NCBI GenBank assembly: GCA_002049455.2
Contig: KV919040.1
Location: 1-64,000, forward strand
Length of the DNA: 64,000 bases
Direction: 5' to 3'
DNA from: Porphyra umbilicalis
Lineage: Eukaryota > Rhodophyta > Bangiophyceae > Bangiales > Bangiaceae
Part shown: in pieces, positions 1 to 10,862 of the stretch
Layout: each line of letters opens with the position of its first letter
Position numbering within the stretch: position 1 is the stretch's first letter
Translations under genes and position numbers: made by a program
Notes under the pieces: model-generated
The model's input: the letters and a program-made list of their open reading frames with translations, nothing else
Told to the model about the DNA's origin: nothing
Databases searched by the model: none

Positions 1-3000
1 CGAACAGCAGAAGCCCAGTACATTCACCACAGCAAGCACAACATACAAAGCCAGAGTAAAGGCAAGACATAACGACAGTAAAGCGCACAAGCAAGCAAGC
101 AACATACTGAGAAGCACTCACGACTAGCGCTCTCTGGAGAAGCATCACACTGACAATGAAATCCTTGTCCGAGTCATTCTTGGACGACCTCCCCGCGCTC
201 TCCTCGTCGGAGTCGACGCGTCTGGTAATCCACTTTGACCGCCGCTTGCGCCGCACGACTGGCCTCTCCTCCGAGGCCGTCGGCGACAGCGGATGACGCA
301 TTCGGTTGACCCCGAATAGGTCATCGATGGCTGCGTCCGTGCCGCTCGGCACGTCGTCGCCATCACCCCCGTCGCCCTCCACATTCGTGCCCACATCGGC
401 ACCGCCATCACCCCCGGCACCAGCATCCCCCCTACCCCCGTCGTCCGCCCCATTCACACTTCCAGCACCACCGCCGCCGTTACCTGCGCCGCCGCCCCCC
501 ACATCTCCACCCCGATCACCGCCGCCGCCATCAGGACCACGGCCTCCAGGAAGGTCGGGGTCGTCGTCGTCGTCAATGACAGCGACATCGTCCTTGCGTT
601 GCGCGACCCAGTCGCGCACCAGCTTCTTGAGCCGCGCGACCTCTGCCGGCGTGACGACCTCGCCACTCTCCCCTTCTTGTCAACGGCGATATCCAATTCG
701 ATGGAGGCGTTGGGTACGCCCGGGTCGTCGGTGATGGTGGCACGCTCTTTGTTTCCCTTGTTGGTCGAGATCAGCGCGCCCCAGCCGTCTGTGCTACTGT
801 CGACGTGCGCGTGCAGATACTTGAGCTCTTTGGCCCAGACCACCCTTCCCATCTTCACGACGCCACCGTGCAGACCCGAGGCGCTCGGCTTCTTGCTGCC
901 GGCCGGGAGCAAGTCCTTGACGCATATTTGCTCGAGAGAGAGGCGGACCTGTGTTAGGGAACGCCAGTACAGTGACATGACACAGCTCAGAGCATAAAAA
1001 AACGAGTACGTGCCACGGGGTGATAGCATGAGCAGGTAGCACACCGTCAGTACATTCGCCCAACACACACACCAGTGCCCAACACACACACCAGTCACAC
1101 AATGCGTCCAACACCTCATCGTACTAGTTGTCACACGCGTCCACTTGCACCAACTCAATCCGTACCTTGCTCAAGACAAATGCCAAGGTGGTGAGGTCCA
1201 CCTTGACGACGGCATTGCAGTTCTCCCCGCCCGGGAAGATACACTCCTCCAAGTTGCCGCCACAGTACAGAATGGTTGCCAACGTCGCGAGCACCGTCCC
1301 CCGCCGACCAGCGACAGACTCCAAGAAGCCATGCCCGCCGAGAAAGCCAGCCGCTGCCGTCTTCGACTGCCCGTCAAATGAGGCGCCCTCTGCCCAAGTC
1401 CGCTGGATGACCTTGTTCAGGCTGCAGTGAATGTTATTCCTTGTCTTTCCCAACCACAGACGCAGCGCCACCGGGGCGGGCTCCTTGGCCTTCCTTGACG
1501 CCGACCCCGTCTTGCCCCGACCGCTCGCGCTGGGGGCCGCCGGTCGGTACACCGTCTTCAGCATGTCCTTCGCAGCTGCAACACCGACCTCATGCACGTC
1601 CATCACCACCTCCCGCAGCACGGCGTCGAGCGTGTCGGCAGAGTGAAAGCCGTCATCAGCCGACTTCGGTTGTACGAGCGCACGCAGTACACGCTTCGTC
1701 AGTACACGACGAAGACCAAGAATGCGCGGCTGCCCAGATGACACGACGGGGGGCGCCTTCTTGCGTCTGACGAACGCCGACCGACGTAGGGTGAAGTGAC
1801 GCTTCCCGTCACCGGCGATACCCCCGCCAACGGCCTCGCTCGCACCGTCGCCGTCGCCGTCCCCGCCTGCAGCCCCGCCAGCGTCAGCAGCACGACTGAC
1901 GCCAACGTCACCACTGGGTGTAACGTCCACATCCGCGCCGACGACGCCCCCGCCCTCGTCGTCACCACCAGCGCCGTCGTTTTCGCCACTCCCGCCGCCG
2001 CCGTCCTTGCCAGCGCCACCGTCACCGCCCGCGTCGGCGGAACCACAAGAACCAACGAAGCCACCCGCGGGGCCCCCGCGTCCACGGCGCATGCCCCTTG
2101 GCGCTGTCGCTTCGCAGGGGGGACGCGTCACGCACCAGGCCCACCTCGCCGACAGGCACCTCCGAGTTTACGGCCATGGAAGACGCCGCCATCGCCGCGA
2201 TATAGGAGTTGTGCGCGGAGATGTACGCATACAGCGTCGCGTCCCCGCCAGTAGGGCTCCAAGCGGGAGGGGCGACAGGAACCGCCGTGCCGCCGCGCGT
2301 CCACTCGAGCGCGGTCACGACGGCGCTCGACTCGTCTGCCAACGCTTGCGCCCTCGTGCGCTTTCGTGACGGGGTTGATGGTGACTTGGAGGGAGGAGCG
2401 GGGTTGCTGTCAATGAGCAACCGCCGGTGGCCGTGCTTGCTGCCTTTCCAGCAGCTGAAGTCCAGCCTCGCTTGCCTGCATCACAAAACCACAAGAGGGA
2501 GGGAAGCACAAGCGTCCAAGACACGCCCAGTCAGTACTTGCATGAGATATACCAACAACCACCTCGTCCAGTAAAGCAGCAGCAGTACAAAAATAGCACG
2601 AAAGAAGGAGAGTAAAAGAAATAGTCGAGTAAGCGGCACAAACGTACAGTTGGTGAGAGGCGTTGGCGTTGGCGTTGCGAGTTGTTGTCCGCTTCTCACT
2701 TGCACTCCTACTACCAGAGCCAGCCGCCAACGTCCCCATGCGACCTGAATCACGCGTGCTGGTGACGTTAGAGCGAGGAGACGACGTCGCCGGACCGACT
2801 GGGTTGGCCTCATCCGCTGCCAAGGGCGCATCCACATCCATCGCGTCACCCGCGTCGTTTGCGTCGTCTGCGTCGCGCGCGTCGCCGATGTCGATGACGG
2901 CACCAGCGCTTGGATTGGCGGCGGCGGCCACTCCGGCACCCGTACTGGCCGCCGACGCCGGCCTGTCGACCGCGCCTGCCGCACTGGCGGCGGCCACCGT

Positions 3001-4172
3001 GTTGGCGGCGATGCACACAGTCTCGGCGGTGATCATCGTCTTGGCGGAGGCGCCCGTGCTGACGGCGGTCACCGTGTTGATGGCGGCGACCGTACTGGCA
3101 GCGGCGCCGTACTGGCAGCGGCGTCCGTACTGGCAGCGCCGACCGCGTTGGTAGCCGGGGCGACCGTACTGACGGCGACCACCGTGTTGGCGGCTGGGGC
3201 AACCGTACTGGCAGCGGCGAGCGTGTTGGCAGTGGTGGCTCCGGGGGGGGCGGGGCCGTCCGAGGTGGCGATGAAAGCGCCCGTGCTGGTGGCAGCGACC
3301 GTGTTGACAGCGGGGGTGCCCTTGTTGGCGGCGGCGACCGTACTGGCGGGGGCGACCGTACTGGCGGGGGCGACCGTACTCGCGGGGGCGCCCTTGGGGG
3401 CAGCGGGGGCGACCGTACTGGCGGGGGCGTCCGTGTTGGCAGCGGGGGAGACCGTACTGTCGGCGGCGACCGCGGGGGCCGCGGGGTCCATCAGGCGGGC
3501 TGCCACGTGCGTGCTGGCGCCGCCAATATAGGAAGCAGCGGCGGCCGTGTTGGTGCTCGCCCTCGCGGTGGCGATCATGTTGACGGCCGCAACCAGCCTC
3601 GCGGCGGCTGCCGCGATCGTGTCGGGCGACACGGCGGGATCCCGAGCCCCGTCCGTCAGCGGCACTGGCGTGATGTCCGGCACGGAAAGCGGTGTCCCCA
3701 GGGTAGGAAACGGCGGCAACAAAGGCGGGGTGGGTGGAAGAACGAGGCCGTTGACGAGCACGGAGGTCGATGCGGCGGTCGGTTCTGGGGCCAGCCTGCC
3801 AGCAGGGTCGACATGGCCCGCGTCAACACGGCCGACACAACCGACGTGGCCGCCGTGGAGACCCTCACTGTCACCGGAGCCGGCAACGTAGCCGGTGGCG
3901 GCCGGACCACTGACAGGGGGCATTGCTGCCGGGCCGGCGGTCACACCGTCAATGTGTCCCGCATTCGCGGCGGCCAGTGCGTGGCTAGCGGCCTCAAGAA
4001 GGCGACTCACGTCGTCCAACAGAGTCATACCTCCTGGCGGCGGGGAGCGTGAAGGGGGATTGGGTGGATGGGCTGGAGGGGGAAGGGGGTGTCGGCAGAA
4101 GGGGTGAGGCCAGGAAGGGGAGGGGAGAGAGGGAACAGCCGCGAACGATGCGGGAGAACGGGAGCAGCCCAC
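1..4172 (-). CDS. Unknown multi-exon gene of a Plavaka-like transposon, truncated by the window edge
   Basis: Minus-strand gene of unrecognised family, divergent from the transposase at 4922. I see an N-terminal Pro/Ala/Thr-rich part with six-residue repeats (4172-2648; start at 4172 or at a later Met near 4030), an intron 2647-2476 (GTACGT..GCAG), a basic region, a conserved-looking globular part (about 1800-1166), an intron 1165-949 (GTACGG..ACAG), then an exon 948-122 with an acidic Gly/Asp-rich tail and basic KRRSK-type cluster. A GTGAGT donor at 121 sends the gene off the left edge. Splices at 2647/2476 and 1165/949 keep frame exactly. Two problems remain: frames change around 2022-2131 (a missed intron or indel), and a one-base loss in the C run at 670-673 breaks the last exon. 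Neighbour and composition suggest an accessory transposon protein, possibly DNA-binding; no function can be assigned. Confidence 0.5.
2990..3470 (-). repeat. Coding tandem repeat, 18-bp units
   Basis: Imperfect 18-bp units of the form cgaccgtactggcggggg are repeated many times. In the minus-strand gene they encode variants of a six-residue STVAPA motif, giving a low-complexity Ala/Thr/Val/Pro linker. The units carry the GTAC word that is common across this transposon. Confidence 0.75.
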
Positions 4173-4921
4173 GAGTCATCAGTCCACGGGCCATGACGGT
4201 GACGCCCGTCCCTTGCTCTCAAGAGCGAAACGTTGAGTCGAGTCGTCGTTGCGGGCCCGCTGCGGGCCCGCTCCGTCGAGGCCGTGCAGCAGCCTGCAAC
4301 AGCACACAGGGAGGGGGTCGTCGGGGTGACGGCTGTGACGGTGTTGGTTCGAGGGCCCGCGTGGGTACACCTCCCGGGTACGGACGAGCTCATTGACTGT
4401 CGTCGCTGTACCAATCAGCACTCGAGCCTGTGTCAGCACGACATGCTGTGGCCAATGCTGTTCGATCTTGTGTTGGCAGATTAGTGCTGGACAGGTGTGC
4501 TAAGGACAACTGACCTGGACTGGGTCAGCTAAAGACGGCTCCCCGGACGTGCTCGACAGCACTGAGTGGGTAGGAGTACAGCCGGGTGCGGTACACATTG
4601 TTGTCAGCACTGTGCTGATTGCATTTATATAACTAAAGAGAGGGGCTACCTTATTCTTTAGTGGTACTACTTCGTGTATTGGTTGTACTGTGCTGGACCA
4701 ATGAATTGGACGGATCAATACTGTCGTGAGTACACACCACCTGTCGTGAGTACACAGCTGTCGTGAGTACGCACCTGTCGCGAGTACACACCTGTAGTGC
4801 GTACACACCGGTCGCGAGCACGCACCGTCGGACGCGCCGCTAGACGCACTGCACCGTTTCACCGTCCGTTGGCTTTGGCCTCTGTCCTGACCTTTGATGT
4901 GACGACCAATCGCGCCCGACT
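4173..4921. promoter_or_regulatory. Divergent intergenic region of the transposon
   Basis: About 750 bp separate the two outward-transcribed transposon genes, so this should hold both promoters. It contains the GTAC-bearing tandem repeat at 4721-4826 and is less GC-rich than the surroundings around 4600-4720. I see no convincing core promoter motif beyond an AT-rich patch (tttatataac near 4624). Confidence 0.4.
4721..4826. repeat. Tandem repeat, six 17-20 bp units with GTAC core
   Basis: Six consecutive degenerate units of the form ctgtcgtgagtacacac lie just upstream of the transposase gene. Subterminal or internal repeats of this kind in CACTA-type elements usually bind the transposase, but here they sit between the genes, so a role as regulator or transposase binding site is inference. 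Confidence 0.75.
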
Positions 4922-7900
4922 GTGGCTATGTTTCCCTGTCGGGTTGCGAGTTGCGGCCGCATGCTGCGCTCTTCTGTTGGCGAGTCGCGGCACTTCAACG
5001 CGTCGCACTGCCACGACGTGCCCCCCGTCAATCCTACGGCTGTACCTGTCAATACAAGATGTATCGAGACCGACGATGACAGGCCTTTACTACCTGGCCA
5101 GGACGACGACGATCCCATGCTGGGCGATCAAGACGCGGCCACGTCTCACCCAACTGGCGGACATGTCGGGGCAGTTGGGACAGTTGCAGCACTCCCATCG
5201 GATGTCTTTCTCGAGCTAGCCAGGACGCTCACGTGTGAGCACCGTCGTGGTCGTGCCCGTCGAGGACAACCATCTGCCCAGGCAAGGCGTGCACGCCAAG
5301 CTGACGGTCGGCATGGAGGTCAGCGGCGGCGGCGGCATCGGCGCTCGTGGAACTGTACTGTTGGAGAAAGCTGTACTGCACAGGAGGACGGATGTACTCT
5401 GGATGCGTCTGGCGAGCGTTCTCGTACACCAGCGTGGGGCGCCACGGGTGATGACACTTCGCCGCGAGGTGGTGGGCGATTGTCAGCGTCTGATAGTGGC
5501 TCGGACGAAGAAGACGGTGACCCTGACCGTCGCTTGTGTGACGACGTTTTTTCGCGCTACGAGCGCTTTGCTGATGCAGACCAGTCTACGATGGCTTTTC
5601 CTATGCTGGGGGTCGCGTTGAGCCGTGGCAGCGAGATGGTCTCCAGCACGTATTCGTCCATGCCTGTACTGTTGGCAGCGGGGGGGTGATGACGCAGCGC
5701 GAGCTCAAGGCCCTGTACAACTACACGCTGAAGGTCGAAGCGGCCACGGATGCTGCCACGACAAGACCTTTTACGGATGCTTTCAAGACGGTCTGGCGCT
5801 TCATTGCCGCCGTGCGCCGCTACAAGCGGACCCTCATTGCGCCGCTCAATTGGAGGAAGGTCATCATGAAGATTGACGGGCGCCAGTACACCGTCTTTTT
5901 CAGAGACGCACTACAAGCCGCTCAAGACGAGGTGATGCGTGCCCAACCCGAGGACCTGTACTGGGGGGCATCTCCGTCTACTGAACATGATGCTGGGTCG
6001 ATGGACGCCAGTACAGGCGCCAGTATGACCGCACCGGACACCGTACTGTGCAACGCATGGGACGGAGAAATGTACAAGCGGCAAAAGGAGCACGTTGACG
6101 GTACCTTACATCCAGGGACGCGTGTGCTGGGGTTCTATATGTACTCCGACTCGACTGTACTGAGCAGCAGCGGCGCTGTGTCGGCCTACCCTTTGCGGAT
6201 GCGGGTCATCAACATCAACACAGATGAGGTGCGGTGGGTCACCCTGGCGTACATCCCGCAGGTGGAGGCCAAGTTTCTCGAGACCATGAAGGGCCAGGAA
6301 GTACGTGCCGAGTTGCTGCAGCGCATCCTACATGTTGTATTCCGGACAAGTCTGCTGGCAAGTCATGACGGGACGTGGCTCAATCTTCCAGGTGGTGGCT
6401 GCGTGCGTGTCTCTCCCCGTGCTCTTCTGTACGTATGTGACCAACCCGAGGAGCGCGCAGTCATGTGTCTGAAGGGGTCCGGCTGCCTCTTCCCTTGCAC
6501 GGCATGCACTGTTGGGCGGGACAGCTCCTGTACGGAGGCGGGCACGAATGCTCCCCCAAGGGATGTGCACGAGACTGTGCGGGTGCAACTGCGCAATGTG
6601 CTGATGGGTGACTTCCGCGGTGCTGGCGCGATGCGTACTGAGGCGGAGATGGCGCACAGTTTGAACAGCATGGTTCCTGCTCTGGCTGCATGGGCGGGGC
6701 TTGGCAACGGCCCGCGTATGCTGTATCGTTTGCCAGGGTTTGACCGCCTCCACGTATGTTTCTCATGCTGTATGTGCGTCTTTTCGGTATCGTCCTGTTT
6801 GTGGATGCTCCGTACTACGACTGCGTCCTGTGGAGTCCAGGCCGCTTGTGTTGGTACCGGGTGTCAGCTCACTAACGACACGTTGCATGTGCATTCCCGT
6901 TCGTGTTGGTACTGTGCTGTGGTCTGCGTGTGATCAGGTCATGGACGTTGGTATCAACCGCATGGTCGCAAACGCGGTACCCGAGTACCTCCGGAAGATT
7001 GCTATGCCGGGTGGCCATGTACGGCTCGGCACAGTCACCAATTCCGAGCGCGCCATCAACATGCGGTTCAAGCATGCCTCACGCCGTGCACGAGTGCCAC
7101 ACATACACCCCGGGTACGCCAGAGTATAGAGAACGAAGGTGTTTTGTATTGGGTGACGAGTAGGGAACGATCGGTGACAGCGACGCGCGGTTGAGTAGCT
7201 CATCGACCTATACTGACACGGAGATTGACACTTGTACCCGATTCCTTTTAAGCTAGCGTTGTGTACTATCTCTTTCATGTACTGGCTTCGATTCTATATC
7301 CCTCGTGCGTAGGTATTTTGTACCAAGGCTACGAAGCAGGCAACGATGACGGGTAGCGAGCACCGACGGGCTCTGCCGTTCTTGCCCTTTGCCGTCGTCG
7401 CCACCATTGGCTCCGCGCAGAACGAGACGGACCACCGGCTTCTGACGAGGGCCGTGTGTGAGCTGGTGGCAGTGACGAACGAGATCTTTGCTGAGAGGTG
7501 TACTGGCGGTGGGATCACTGGCGCACAAGCGGCGGCAGTTGCTGAACGGGCACAGAAATGGGTCATCGATTACTACCAGCCGTTGCTCGGTCCGTCGCAT
7601 ACTACGAAGTTGCACCGCCTTTCCGTGCATCTACTTGACGAGTTCCGTCTGCGGGGAAATTTGTTCGACGGGAACACGGGCTACAATGAGACGCTGCACA
7701 AGGCAGTGAAAGCGGCGTACAAGGCCACCAACAAGAGGCGTGACCAGTTCGTTGAGCAGCTGCTGTTGAACCAGCAGGTGGCTGCCTTATTGCTGGAGGA
7801 AGAGGAGCGCCCAATCGCAGCGGGCTCAGCTGCAACGCCAGTACACGCCGGACGCCGCAGCAGACCTCTTCGCTTCTCCCACCGCTGTACTGCGGCGCAG

Positions 7901-8467
7901 CTTGCGCGCAAGCGCAAATTGCCTGGGCTCTGTACTATGTTGGAGGTGGAGGACAGTGCTCCCTTGTTCTATTGCGACTCCGTATACTACGGCAAGTCAT
8001 CCGCCCCTAGGCGTGGCCGGGTGGCCAACACCATTCGTGCGGCAGCGAGCTTTCATGGCGCTCCTTGGTATGACTGGCTGCAGTACCGCGGGCCCGGTGG
8101 CAACAAATTCTACGGTCAAGCTGCGCTCGTTGTACAGTCCCGAACTGGGAGACGGAAGCGGCTGGTGGTTCGGCGGGCAGAGCAAGCGGCACCTCGTGAG
8201 GGTTGTGTACTGACGGACTACGGGTGTCAGCGACTGCGATGGGCGGTACCGTCCGGTGGGAATGCGGCTCGTCTGGACGTCGTGGAGGTCAGCGACATTG
8301 TGGGCTGGGTTGCAGTGGAGCATGACTGGGAGGACCTTTGTGAGCGGCATGGCTTGCTTGTCATGCCTAACGAGGTACCATCCACCGCTGCAGAGCTGCG
8401 CGCCGCCCGCTTTTTTGTGAACGCATTCGCGGTCAGCGATGCGGGAGAGGAGACGGATGACGAATGA
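4922..8467 (+). CDS. Plavaka/CACTA-like DDE transposase with N-terminal zinc finger
   Basis: Transposase of a cut-and-paste DNA transposon. It opens with a C2H2-like finger (FPCRVASCGR..H..H), followed by an acidic stretch, then blocks typical of fungal Plavaka transposases: the YSDSTVLSS block with a likely catalytic Asp, FDRLH|VMDVGINR, MTGSEHR..LPF and the C-terminal YNETLHKAVKAAYKATNKR motif. Introns: 6754-6937 (GTATGT..TCAG, which joins FDRLH to VMDVG) and about 7124-7339 (GTATAG..GCAG; the 3' site could be 7327). A one-base loss in the seven-G run at 5680-5686 separates the finger/acidic exon from the main ORF; adding one G restores continuity. Family assignment rests on motif memory, not a search. 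Whether the element is active is unknown; the single indel may be an assembly error. Confidence 0.8.
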
Positions 8468-8654
8468 TGGGGGGAGGGGGGGGGGGAGGAGGGCGGGGGG
8501 GTGGGCTGGGGTGTTGGTGGGGCGGGAGGGGTAGACGAGCAAGGCCGTTGTGCCTCTCGGAGCTTGAATCAATGCGTGTCACGAAGGTCTCGGTTGAGGG
8601 ACGTGTCAGAAGCAATGAAGCGTTTGGGACCCGGCCGGTCGCAGTAAAGAAAGT

Positions 8655-8906
8655 GATGTGTGACCCTCAGAGCTGCTGCTTCTACGTGCTGAACGCTGGT
8701 AGCTTCTGGCATTCCAGGGACGCCCCACACAGATTGATGTGGACCCCCAGACCTGTTTCTTCTACGTGCTGAACGCTGGTGGCTTCTGGCAGTCCAGGGA
8801 CGCCGCACACAGATTGATGTGTGACCCCCAGACCTGTTGCTTCTACGTGCTGAACGCTGGTGGCTTCTGGCAGTCCAGGGACGCCGCACACAGATTGATG
8901 TGTGAC
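8655..8906. repeat. Three tandem copies of an 80/81-bp unit
   Basis: Near-identical units at 8655-8735, 8736-8815 and 8816-8896, plus a 10-bp start of a fourth. Each contains tctacgtgctgaacgctgg and ccagggacgcc. The array lies 190 bp after the transposase stop, where subterminal repeats of a CACTA-type element would be expected. Confidence 0.9.
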
Positions 8907-9831
8907 AAACCGTCCTGACTGGCCCTGGCGCGCTGCGAAACGACGAAGACACACCCGATTTCCTTGTGTGCGCGTCACTTGTAGCCTGCTTCAGCAGGGG
9001 CTACAAGCCCACGAATCTGGCCCGATCTACCTGGTACACCCCACGGCGCCAGCACGTGGGACTTGTAGCCCACGTTCTGGACCCCCCCCCCCCCAGATGC
9101 CGTGCGTTCGGCCCCCCCCCCACGGCCGCCGCTCCGAATTGATGCCAGTAAGGCAATCGAGCCTGTAGTACATGAAATTTAGCCTAGTACGCGTGTTAGT
9201 ACACGTCTAGTATGCGACCCACTTTCCCGACGATCGGGGCCCTCATCGGAAATCGTGAAATGATCGATTCGGACCAAATGAGGACGATGGTCATGGCTGG
9301 CCACAGCCGGCTGTCAAAAGCCGCTGACACGATCAGTCGTGATCCACCCGTCCGGCATGCCGTGATTGGCCACAGCAACGCAATCGATTGGTACTTGGAG
9401 GGGGCATATGTCGCTCTTTCGCAGACATCTGCTTTCACTTTCTTCTAAGTACGGCACGATTTCTGGTACAAGACATAACATACAGTATTCAGCAGCTTCT
9501 CATACTTTTCATCGAACATCTTGGTCATCGGGGTTGGGCCGGTTCTCCAATCTCGTCGCGCCCCTTTCCGACCTCGGAATGCAAGCGCGCTGCGACCGCA
9601 GCAAGGTGTGCCCAGCTGGGACCCACGCTGCAGCTTGGGTGCTCACGCCCGAGACAGAACGTGCGCAGCAGTGGTTGCTGATTGGGCATCGCCAGCCCGG
9701 CAGCTGGCGCCCTTGACCCGCCTTCTTGGTGTGCTCTTTCGCCTGTCGGCTCGCCTTCGACGTGGCTGCGGTGCCCGCTTCCTCGCCGCTGCCGGCGCCG
9801 CCAGCACCGCAGTCCTGTGAGGGCGGTGTGT

Positions 9832-10041
9832 AGGGTATTGCGCTGTTGGCCTCAGTATCGAAGTGGTCTGGAAGTGAATGGGGCGGGGGGGGGGGTGGGG
9901 GTGACGGGATGTGTGGCAGTGTCGCTGTTTTTAACGCCTGGCGCTTTTGCTTGGGACCGTCGCTGTCGGTTTTCCTTTGTGCACCTTTTACGTAGACCTG
10001 TTCGTTAGTAATAGTGTCCTCCTCATGCAGAGCGCCTGGCG
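9832..10041 (+). repeat. Left copy of a diverged ~258-bp tandem duplication
   Basis: This segment resembles 15776-15985: both carry gtcgctgtcgg, a G-run, acgcctg(g/a)cgct and gcagagcgcc(t/c)ggcg in the same order. Removing the copia element puts the copies about 258 bp apart in direct orientation, so the retrotransposon landed at a pre-existing tandem duplication. Confidence 0.7.
10037..10041. repeat. Target-site duplication, left (TGGCG)
   Basis: Five bases immediately before the 5' LTR, identical to 15723-15727 after the 3' LTR; this fixes the insertion boundaries. Confidence 0.9.
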
Positions 10042-10509
10042 TGCTTGAGCAGAGCCAGGCTGAGGCTGGGTCACGTGATTATTTGCCCCCGCCCCCCGAC
10101 GGGGCCGGGCTCTCCTCAGCAGCACAGCACCTGCCGGATGCCGCGCCTGCCCGGGTCAAGGACTGACAATGGTAATGAGGGGGGTGTTCCCTCTCCTGGG
10201 GGTTTCGGCCCTGCCCGTGTCCGGCCACGTGCGGGAGAGGGCCTGTGGGAGGAGGAGAGGGCCGACACCAGGAGGGTGCCTGTCTGGTACCGGGCGGCCG
10301 TGGGCGGCAGTGACGGCGAGACAGAGCGCTACTGCGTGTGTGTGTGCTGGGCGGACGAGTGGGCGCCTGAGGGCGTACATATAGGGCCGAGCCCGGGGCG
10401 TTTCCCCGGGAATAGGTAAAAGGGGACCGACTATCTATCTCCACGTCTCACCCCCGTGGGGATCGCGCGAGCCAAGGGCAGGTGCGACATTGTAGCGGTT
10501 CCGCCAACA
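10042..10509 (+). repeat. 5' LTR of copia element
   Basis: 468 bp starting tgcttgagcag and ending ccgccaaca. A TATA-like catataggg lies near 10378 and probably drives element transcription. It aligns base for base with 15255-15722 without gaps, at about 94% identity by eye. Confidence 0.93.
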
Positions 10510-10862
10510 GGTTTTGCGCCCAGGCGAGCCACTTTGCGCACCGTACGGTCTACCGGTGAGCGCGTGGGCGTGGTGAGCCGCGCGGACAGGAGACCCGGGC
10601 TGTACAAGCGTCCCAACGACGACGCCGGATGACATCCCGACGCTGGCGGATGACTCTGAGGCAGCAGCATCACCGGTGAGGACACCGGAGCGGGCCGCAG
10701 CGGCGCCCGCGTTGGCGGGCGACCCCGGCAACACGGTGTCCGCGCACCAGCCACGCAACTAACAAGGCGTGGTGGTCGCGGGGGTGGTGGGCAAACCAAC
10801 CGCGTGCAAGGATCCCCCCCTGAGCAAGGGGGACCGCCTGGCAAGGGACTCGCCTCCCGGGC

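Larger units (their letters stand above)
8468..10041. other. Gene-free stretch between transposon and retrotransposon
   Basis: Apart from the tandem array, this holds a hairpin at 8978-9007 (arms cttgtagcc/ggctacaag), a second acttgtagcccacg copy near 9060, and C-runs at 9081-9091 and 9112-9120. GTAC-rich sequence ends near 9210, which may mark the right end of the transposon, but I found no matching CACTA-type terminal inverted repeat. Several small ORFs (for example 9212-9448) show no recognisable protein. Confidence 0.5.

Noticed and set aside
4721-4826. CRISPR-like array
   Set aside because: Units are contiguous degenerate repeats without spacers, in a eukaryotic transposon.
9166-9215. 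Right terminal inverted repeat of the Plavaka-like element
   Set aside because: GTAC words end here, but no CACTA-type terminus or partner repeat is visible in the window.
10510-10530. Primer-binding site just after the 5' LTR
   Set aside because: The sequence does not match the initiator-tRNA complement I know, and I cannot test other tRNAs.
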